From the NCBI RefSeq assembly GCF_001936595.1, contig NZ_MLBG01000002.1, positions 62,001-126,000 of the forward strand: DNA of 64,000 nt. Reading direction: 5' to 3'. How positions within the stretch are numbered: the first letter of the stretch is position 1; every line of letters starts with the position of its first letter. The notes under the pieces are model-generated. The model ran no database searches and was not told the DNA's origin. It saw nothing but the letters and a program-made list of their open reading frames with translations. Source of the stretch: Desulfovibrio sp. DV (GTDB lineage: Bacteria > Desulfobacterota > Desulfovibrionia > Desulfovibrionales > Desulfovibrionaceae). Position numbers and translations under genes: made by a program. Below, one piece after another: positions 57,817 through 64,000 of the stretch.

Positions 57817-59904
57817 TTACACCCCCAAGAGTTCCAGCATCCTCACCACATCCGCTGTCGGCGGCTGGCAGGAGCCGCCCCGGCAGACATGGGCCGCGGC
57901 CCGGCCGTCCAGGGGCAGTTGGTAGCGGGTAAACGGGGCAAGTTCCACGATGTCCGGCTCGGCTTCGTCCGGGCGCAGCACCACCGCCGTTTCCGGCAGA
58001 TAGCGCGAGAAGACGGCCCGGGCCAGGGCGTGGGTGTCCGGGCTGTCCGGGTCGCCGGCAATGGTCACTTCCGAGGCCTTGGCCAGCATCTGGGACAGGC
58101 CGCACAGGAAAAAGGCATGGCCCGAGGCATGGTCGGCCAGACGCGGGGCCATGGCCCGGGCCAGGGCGGCGGCGCTTTCCGTAAAGGCCGTGTGGCCGGT
58201 CAGGCGATAGAGCGTGGTCAGGACAAAAAAGGCCACGCTGTTGCCTGAGGGAATGGCGGCGTCGTAAAAGATTTTCTGGCGCAGGAGCAGCGCCTCGCCG
58301 TCGTCGGGCGTCAGGAAAAAGCCCCCTTCCCCGGCATCGGCAAAATGATCGAGCAGCGTCCGGGCCAGGATGACGGCCTGCCGCAGATAGGCCGTATCAA
58401 AGACCGTCTGATAGAGTTCGGTCAGTCCCCAGGCCAGGAAGGCGTAGTCGTCGAGCATCCCGGGGATGGCGGCCTCGCCGTCGCGCAGGCGGTGGAGCAG
58501 CCGCCCTTGCGGCAACCCGAGACGGGCCAGGATGCCGTCGGCGGCCCGGCGTGCCCGGCCGGCCAGTTCCTCGTCGTCAAAAGCCCGGGCCGCCTTGGCC
58601 AGGGCGGCGATCATCAGGCCGTTTATGTCGGTGAGCACCTTGTCGTCGCAAAGGGGGCGCACCCGTTTTTCCCGGGCGGCCAGCAGGACCAGCCGGCAAC
58701 GTTCCAGCCGTTCGGCCAGGGGGGCGGCATCCAGGCCGGCCTTGGCCGCTGTCGATCCGAGGGCAGCCGGCTGAAAGAGGATGTTGCCGCCGGTTTGTTC
58801 GCCCGTGGCCTCGTCATGGCTGTTGCCGTCTTCGGTAGCCCCATAGGCGGCCATGAAAAGGGCCGCGTCTTCGCCCAGCAGTTCGCGAAGTTCGGCAGCG
58901 CTCCAAAGATAGAATTTCCCCTCGACTCCTTCGCTGTCGGCATCCTCGGCACTGTAAAAAAGACCGTCCGGGCTGGTCAGGTCGCGGCGGACATACTCGA
59001 AAATCTCCAGGGCGGTCTCTTTGAAGGACGCCTCACCCGTGGCCAGAAACGCCTCGGTGTAGGCCATGGCGGCCAGGGCCTGGTCGTAGAGCATCTTCTC
59101 AAAATGCGGCAGAAACCAGCGGGCGTCGGTGGCGTAGCGGTGCAGCCCAAAGCCCACCTGATCGTAGACTCCGCCCTGGCGCATGGCCTTGAGGCTGGCC
59201 CGGACCATGGCCAGACAATCGGGTGCGCCGGTACGGCGGTACTCGCGCAGCAAAAAGAGCAGATTGTGCGGCGAGGGAAATTTCGGCGCCCCGCCAAAGC
59301 CGCCGTTTTCGACGTCAAAAATAGCCGTCAACTGGGCTTTGCCCGACTCCAGGTCGCTTTCGGTCGGTTCGGCCGAAGCGCTGCCGGCCCCTGTCATCTG
59401 GTCGCGCACGGCCTCGAGAATCTGGGTGGCGTTGCCGATGACCGCCTGCCGGTTGCTCTTCCAGGCCATGTGCACCCGCTGCAGCAACTCCCGCAGCCCG
59501 GTGCGGCCGTAGCCAGATTCCTTGGGGAAATAGGTGCCGGCGAAAAAGGGCTGGCCGTCCGGGGTCAGAAATACGGTCAGCGGCCAGCCGCCCCGGCCGG
59601 TCAGGGCCTGGCAAAAGGCCATATAGAGCGAGTCGAGGTCCGGGCGCTCCTCGCGGTCCACCTTGACGGCCACCACCGTGGCCCGAAGGAGCGCGGCGAT
59701 GTCCTCGTCCTCAAAGGATTCACGCTCCATCACATGGCACCAGTGGCAGGTGGAATAGCCGATGGAGAGAAAGATCGGCTTGTCTTCGCTGCGGGCCAGG
59801 GCAAAAGCCTCTTCCCCCCACGGATGCCAGTCCACCGGGTTATGGGCGTGCTGCTCAAGATAGGGGCTTTTCTCGTGGATAAGGCGGTTTGGCGTACGGT
59901 CCAT
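57817..59904 (-). CDS. YyaL-type thioredoxin-domain protein (DUF255)
   Basis: A 695-residue protein with an N-terminal thioredoxin-like domain containing [16 protein letters not shown] (CxxC near residues 54-57) and a large alpha/alpha-toroid domain resembling N-acylglucosamine 2-epimerase, with [12 protein letters not shown], the [13 protein letters not shown] motif and [18 protein letters not shown]. Substrate and role are unknown in general. The ATG at 59904 follows GGAGG; the frame is open further upstream but not family-like. Confidence 0.88.
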   Translation of the reverse strand: MDRTPNRLIHEKSPYLEQHAHNPVDWHPWGEEAFALARSEDKPIFLSIGYSTCHWCHVMERESFEDEDIAALLRATVVAVKVDREERPDLDSLYMAFCQALTGRGGWPLTVFLTPDGQPFFAGTYFPKESGYGRTGLRELLQRVHMAWKSNRQAVIGNATQILEAVRDQMTGAGSASAEPTESDLESGKAQLTAIFDVENGGFGGAPKFPSPHNLLFLLREYRRTGAPDCLAMVRASLKAMRQGGVYDQVGFGLHRYATDARWFLPHFEKMLYDQALAAMAYTEAFLATGEASFKETALEIFEYVRRDLTSPDGLFYSAEDADSEGVEGKFYLWSAAELRELLGEDAALFMAAYGATEDGNSHDEATGEQTGGNILFQPAALGSTAAKAGLDAAPLAERLERCRLVLLAAREKRVRPLCDDKVLTDINGLMIAALAKAARAFDDEELAGRARRAADGILARLGLPQGRLLHRLRDGEAAIPGMLDDYAFLAWGLTELYQTVFDTAYLRQAVILARTLLDHFADAGEGGFFLTPDDGEALLLRQKIFYDAAIPSGNSVAFFVLTTLYRLTGHTAFTESAAALARAMAPRLADHASGHAFFLCGLSQMLAKASEVTIAGDPDSPDTHALARAVFSRYLPETAVVLRPDEAEPDIVELAPFTRYQLPLDGRAAAHVCRGGSCQPPTADVVRMLELLGV

Positions 59905-60057
59905 GGCGTCCTCCGGGTTTCTGTGTACCAGCAGGCGAGGGTTTTGCAACCTGTTCGGCAATTGTTCCTCCCCGGTTGCCATCAGCTGCCATCTGGTGCA
60001 TAGCCTTGGGCAGCCTCAGACACTTGTGTCAACCGTATCAGACCCCAGGAGAAGCCC

Positions 60058-60576
60058 ATGCAAGCCAAAAAAGCCCTCATCATATCTGCCGACGACTTTG
60101 AGGACAGCGAACTGCTCTACCCGCTCTATCGGTTGCGCGAAGCGGGATTTGTCGTGGACATCGCCGCTCCGGCCGCCGGCCCCATCACCGGTAAACACGG
60201 CTACGCCGTGACCGCCAATCTGGCCGTGGACGCCGTGGAATCAGCCGGTTCCTGCGGCTACACCCTGCTTGTCCTGCCCGGCGGCAAGGCCCCGGCCACC
60301 CTGCGCACCCTGCCCAAGGTCATCGACATCGTGACGGATTTTGCCTCCTCCGGCATCCCCACCGCCGCCATCTGCCATGGTCCGCAGCTCCTGGTCACGG
60401 CCCGGCTGCTTCGCGGCAAGCACGCCACCTGCTACAAAACCGTGGCCGACGAACTCAAGGAAGCCGGTGCACTCTATGAAGACGCCCCTGTGGTGGTGGA
60501 CGGACCGCTTGTCACCTCGCGCATTCCGGACGATCTGCCCGATTTCATGCGCGAAGTCATGAAAATGGTCGGCTAG
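60058..60576 (+). CDS. DJ-1/PfpI-family protein
   Basis: A 172-residue protein of the class I glutamine-amidotransferase-like fold, with the nucleophile elbow AAICHGPQLL (Cys near residue 104), the Glu in DDFEDSELLYPLYRL and ATCYKTVADEL. Relatives are reported as proteases, glyoxalases or deglycases; which applies here cannot be told. A CAGGAGAAG ribosome-binding site precedes the ATG. No membrane segment. Confidence 0.9.
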   Translation: MQAKKALIISADDFEDSELLYPLYRLREAGFVVDIAAPAAGPITGKHGYAVTANLAVDAVESAGSCGYTLLVLPGGKAPATLRTLPKVIDIVTDFASSGIPTAAICHGPQLLVTARLLRGKHATCYKTVADELKEAGALYEDAPVVVDGPLVTSRIPDDLPDFMREVMKMVG

Positions 60577-60653
60577 ACGCCCTCCCCGGTTGCTTCCGGC
60601 CTCCGGGCACGGTACTGGCTGCCGTGTCCCGGATGCCGGAGGTAGGCCTCGCC

Positions 60654-61583
60654 ATGTCCCACAGTGTTTTCCTTTCCCGCCTTGACCACTACGACGATCC
60701 CGGCCTTGACGCCGCCGTGGCTGCCCTGCTGGACCGGGCCGGCTGCCCGGCCGGTCGCGGCAGCCGGGTGCTGGTCAAACCCAATCTGGTCGCTCCGCGC
60801 AATACCGCCCTGTCCTGCACCAGCCCGGCCGTGGTGCGGGCCATCTGCCTCTTTCTGCTGGACAAAGGGGCGCAGGTGACCGTGGCCGACTCGCCGGCTT
60901 TTGGCACCGGACGCATCATGGCCCGGCTGGCCGGCCTCACCGACGCCCTGGCCGATCTGCCCGTGGCCGTGTGCAACCTGGACAATCCCCGGGCCATCGC
61001 ATTGGCCGGCGGCGGCAGCATCGGTGTGTCCCGGCTGGCCCTTGAGGCCGACCACATCGTCAACGCCGCCCGGCTCAAATGCCATGACCAGATGGGCCTG
61101 ACCCTGGCGGTCAAAAACTGTTTCGGCTGTGTCTGCGGTTTTCGCAAATCCGTAGCCCACCAGACCCTTGGCAAGGACGATAGGCGTTTTGCCGGCATGA
61201 TCCTCGACGTGCTGGCCGCCCTGCCGCCGTCCACCTCCCTTCTGGACGGGGTGGTGGCCATGCACAAGGCCGGCCCGGTCGGCGGCGACTCTTTTGTCCT
61301 GGGCCTTCTCGGCGCAGCGGCCAATCCCGTGGCCCTGGACACGGCCATCTACACCCGCCTGGGGCTTGCCCCGGACCGGATTCCCTTGTGGCAGGCGGCC
61401 CGGGAGCGCGGCCTGCCCGGGAGCGATGCCGCTACTATCGATTATCCGCTGTGTGCGCCGGGCGATTTTGCAACCGAGGGCTTTGTGGTCAACCCGCGGC
61501 TTGCCCCCCTGGCTTTTGAAACCGGCCGGTTTCTCCGGGGACGGTGGCGAAGCCTGTTGGTCACCCTTGGCCGGGGGCGTTGA
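60654..61583 (+). CDS. DUF362-family protein
   Basis: About 309 residues. Family features include VLVKPNLVAP near the N-terminus, ADSPAFGTGRIM, and LKCHDQMGLTLAVKNCFGCVCG. DUF362 proteins are widespread in anaerobes and often sit with ferredoxins, but this one lacks a 4Fe-4S domain. Function unknown. The ATG at 60654 is chosen for its GGAGGTAGG site; an earlier in-frame start at 60624 is weaker. hypF follows 31 bases downstream. Confidence 0.82.
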   Translation: MSHSVFLSRLDHYDDPGLDAAVAALLDRAGCPAGRGSRVLVKPNLVAPRNTALSCTSPAVVRAICLFLLDKGAQVTVADSPAFGTGRIMARLAGLTDALADLPVAVCNLDNPRAIALAGGGSIGVSRLALEADHIVNAARLKCHDQMGLTLAVKNCFGCVCGFRKSVAHQTLGKDDRRFAGMILDVLAALPPSTSLLDGVVAMHKAGPVGGDSFVLGLLGAAANPVALDTAIYTRLGLAPDRIPLWQAARERGLPGSDAATIDYPLCAPGDFATEGFVVNPRLAPLAFETGRFLRGRWRSLLVTLGRGR

Positions 61584-61614
61584 CACGGCGGCAAAGCCCG
61601 ATACCCTGCCGGAC

Positions 61615-63945
61615 ATGCCAAATGTCATGCGATGGCGTCATGTGGTGGCCGGCCAGGTTCAGGGGGTGGGCTTTCGCCCCTTTTGTCTATCGTCTCGCCC
61701 GGGAACTGTGTTTGTCCGGCTGGGTGCAAAACGCGCCCGAGGGCGTGGTCATCGAAGTGGAAGGGCCGGCCGGGGCCGTGACGGCTTTCGGACAGCGCCT
61801 GCCGGCCGAGATTCCCCCCCTGGCCAGACTCCTCTCGCATTCGGCGATCGAGACGCCGGCTATCGGGGATGCCGGCTTTCATATCCTAAAGAGCGCTCCG
61901 GGTGCCGGCCACGAAGTGCTGATCAGCCCGGACACGGCCACCTGCCCGGATTGTCTGGCCGACATGGCTGATCCGCTTGGCCGCCGCTACCGCTACCCGT
62001 TCACCAACTGCACCAACTGCGGCCCGCGCTACACCATTACCCGCCGCGTTCCCTACGACCGGGCAACCACCTCCATGGCCTGCTTCCCCCTGTGTCCGGC
62101 CTGCGCCGCCGAATACGGCGACCCGGCCGATCGGCGCTTTCATGCCCAGCCCAACGCCTGTGTGGCTTGCGGACCGGCTTTGTGGCTGGTCGACCGGCAA
62201 GGCGAGGTCCTGGCCCGGGGTGAGGCGGCCATAACGGCCCTGGCCGGGGCCCTGGCCTGGGGGAAGATTGCCGCGGTCAAGGGCCTGGGCGGCTTTCATC
62301 TGGTCGCGAGCGCCACTGACAGCGCCGCCGTGGCCGAACTGCGCCGCCGCAAGCATCGCCCCACCAAGGCCCTGGCCGTCATGGTGGCGGATCTGGCCGG
62401 TGCCGCGCGCCTGGGGCGGGTGGAGGCTGCGGCCGGGGAGCTGCTCACCGGGGCGGTGCGGCCCATCTGCCTGCTGCCGGCCCATCCGGACAACGGCCTG
62501 GCTCCGGAAATTGCTCCGGATGTCGGGGAAATCGGGGTCATGCTGCCCTATACGCCGCTTCACCATCTTTTACTGGCCGATTATGCCGCAGCCCTTGGCC
62601 CGGGCACCCTGCCGGCCCTGGTCATGACCTCGGGTAACCTCGGCGGCGACCCCATTTGCCTGGGCAACCGCGAGGCGCTTTCCCGCTTGGCCGGCATAGC
62701 CGATGTCTGGCTGCTCCATACCCGGGACATTTTGGTGCGCACCGACGACTCGGTGGTGCGGCCCTTGGAGGCGGCGGCAGCGGAGCATGTGGGCGCGCCG
62801 GCCATGTTCCTTCGCCGGGCGCGGGGCTATGTCCCCTCACCGGTGGCCCTGGCCCGGTCCGGTCCGCCGGTGGTCGGCCTTGGGCCGATGCTCAAGGCCA
62901 CCGTCTGCCTGACCAAGGGCGACCAGGCCTTTGTCAGCCAGCATATCGGCGACCTGGAAAACCTCAAGACCATGGAGTTTTACCGGGAGACTCTGGAGCA
63001 TCTCCTCGGCGTGCTTGGCGTCTCGCCCGAGCTTTGCGTGGCCGATCTCCATCCGGATTATCCGAGTACCCAATTCGCCCTGGAGCAGGACCGTTGGCCG
63101 GTTGTGCGCCTGCAGCACCATGTCGCCCACATCCACGCCGTCCTGGCCGAGCACCGGATGCACGAACCGGTTCTCGGCCTGGCCCTGGACGGCACCGGCC
63201 TTGGGGACGACGGAACGCTGTGGGGCGGCGAATGCCTGCTGGTCGATCCGAGGCAGGGCACCCATCGGCGACTGGCCCATTTTGCGCCCATGGCCTTACC
63301 CGGCGGGGATGCGGCTGTACGGGAACCCTGGCGGATCGCCCAGGCCTGTCTGTTCGCCCTGGGCCGCGACACAGAGTCCGGTGCAAACTGGCCGTGGCTT
63401 GCGGTGTACGGCAACGCCTCGAAACTGGTCGGACAAATGTTGCGCCAGGGCCTCAACTGCCCGACGACCACCAGTTGCGGCCGGCTCTTTGACGCCGTGG
63501 CCGCCGTCATCGGCCTGTGCCCGGCCATCGACTACGAGGGCCAGGCGGCCATCCGGCTGGAGCGCGTCCAGGATCTGGCCGAAACCCGGCCCTATGCCTG
63601 CCCGGTCGATTTGACGGCCGATCCGGCCAGGCTGGATACCCTGACCCTGTTTGCCCAGGCGGCCGAAGATGCCGGACGCGGCGTTGCGGCCGGGCGCATT
63701 GCCCGCCGCTTCCATCTGGGACTCATTTCCGGCCTTGCGGCCCTGGCCCGGGCCATGGCCAAGGCCACGGGCTGCGCACGGTGGCCCTGAGCGGCGGGGT
63801 GTTGCAAAACCGCACCCTGGCTGTTTCCCTGCCACAGGCCCTGCGGGAGAATGGGTTGCATCCGCTCTCCCACCTCCGGCTGCCGTCCAATGACGGCTGT
63901 ATCAGCCTGGGGCAGGCGGCCTACGGTTCCATTAATATTCGATAG
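61615..63945 (+). CDS. hypF: Hydrogenase maturation protein HypF, carbamoyltransferase (two frame breaks)
   Basis: Makes the carbamoyl group for the CN ligands of NiFe hydrogenases. About 776 residues if repaired: acylphosphatase domain (GQVQGVGFRPFVYRLA), two zinc-finger repeats (CPDC-CTNC and CPAC-CVAC), a YrdC-like domain (KGLGGFHLVA) and a C-terminal Kae1-like domain (LQHHVAHIHAVLAEH, GLALDGTGLGDDGTLWGGE). One base too many at C4T4 (61677-61684) and one too few near 63769-63772 break the frame. Repaired, the end reads ALSGGVLQNRTLAVSL. The ATG at 61615 is the likely start. Confidence 0.88.
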
Positions 63946-64000
63946 AAAATTTCTATAGAATTCTTGATTTGTAGGGAATATTAAATTCTATTAAAATAGT
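63946..64000. other. AT-rich stretch at the window edge
   Basis: The last 55 bases are strikingly AT-rich compared with the rest of the window and contain short inverted repeats. They may be a promoter region or the edge of an AT-rich insertion; the window ends before this can be judged. Confidence 0.5.

Overview
The window is GC-rich bacterial chromosome, densely packed with genes on both strands. Gene content points to a sulfate-reducing deltaproteobacterium of the Desulfovibrionaceae, possibly Solidesulfovibrio/Desulfovibrio magneticus-like. The indicators are heterodisulfide-reductase-like HdrD/HdrA proteins, a NikKMLQO nickel transporter, LL-diaminopimelate aminotransferase (DapL), a DHH-CBS-nucleotidyltransferase fusion, a NIL-domain ferredoxin and HypF. 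This assignment is an inference from gene content; no database was searched. I see no insertion sequence, prophage, CRISPR array or replication origin.

Layout. 1-4032: branched-chain amino acid type ABC transporter (livK end, livH, livM, livG, livF). 4064-7073: guaB-guaA, from IMP to GMP. 7131-9656: tatB-type protein, hisB, an unknown lipoprotein, hisA and a tiny metal-binding HMA protein, tightly coupled and closed by a terminator. 9733-12671: secreted nuclease, then yajC-secD with no secF beside it. 12770-15735: exported S9 peptidase and an unknown exported protein. 15880-19546: five-gene nickel uptake operon. 26065 down to 19795 (minus): probable seven-gene operon ileS-lspA-small membrane protein-ybgF/cpoB-NIL ferredoxin-PilZ-cheZ. 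26300-31338: carB, purF and a small unknown protein, then a strong terminator. 31745-35133: HdrD-like protein and a flavoprotein made of two fused HdrA modules, the most unusual enzyme pair here. 35216-40587: a frameshifted phosphodiesterase-superfamily gene, MarR regulator plus MFS exporter, then an Fe-S aldo/keto reductase overlapping a phosphoribosyltransferase gene. 40914-40690 (minus): tRNA-Ser(GGA) and SRP RNA with promoter and terminator. 43185-40970 (minus): hisD-purC. 47157-43464 (minus): xerD and a DHH-CBS-poly(A) polymerase-like gene. 47305-49325: dapL, folK and a YHS-like protein. 49472-54185: two tandem GT39-type glycosyltransferases. 54186-54781: a gene-free stretch with a possible small RNA. 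56515-54782 (minus) adeC, 56593 tgt, 59904-57817 (minus) YyaL-type protein, 60058 PfpI, 60654 DUF362, 61615-63945 hypF, then a sharply AT-rich edge.

Themes. Purine synthesis (purF, purC, guaB, guaA, adeC) and histidine synthesis (hisB, hisA, hisD) are spread over several loci. Nickel uptake (nikKMLQO) and HypF fit an organism with NiFe hydrogenases. Electron-transfer genes (HdrD/HdrA, ferredoxin, Fe-S aldo/keto reductase) fit anaerobic metabolism.

Caution: four otherwise well-preserved genes (livG, the phosphodiesterase gene, the DHH fusion and hypF) carry five single-base-type frame breaks, mostly in or next to short homopolymers. Sequence error is the simplest explanation, so these genes are annotated as full-length with a frame break rather than as decayed pseudogenes.
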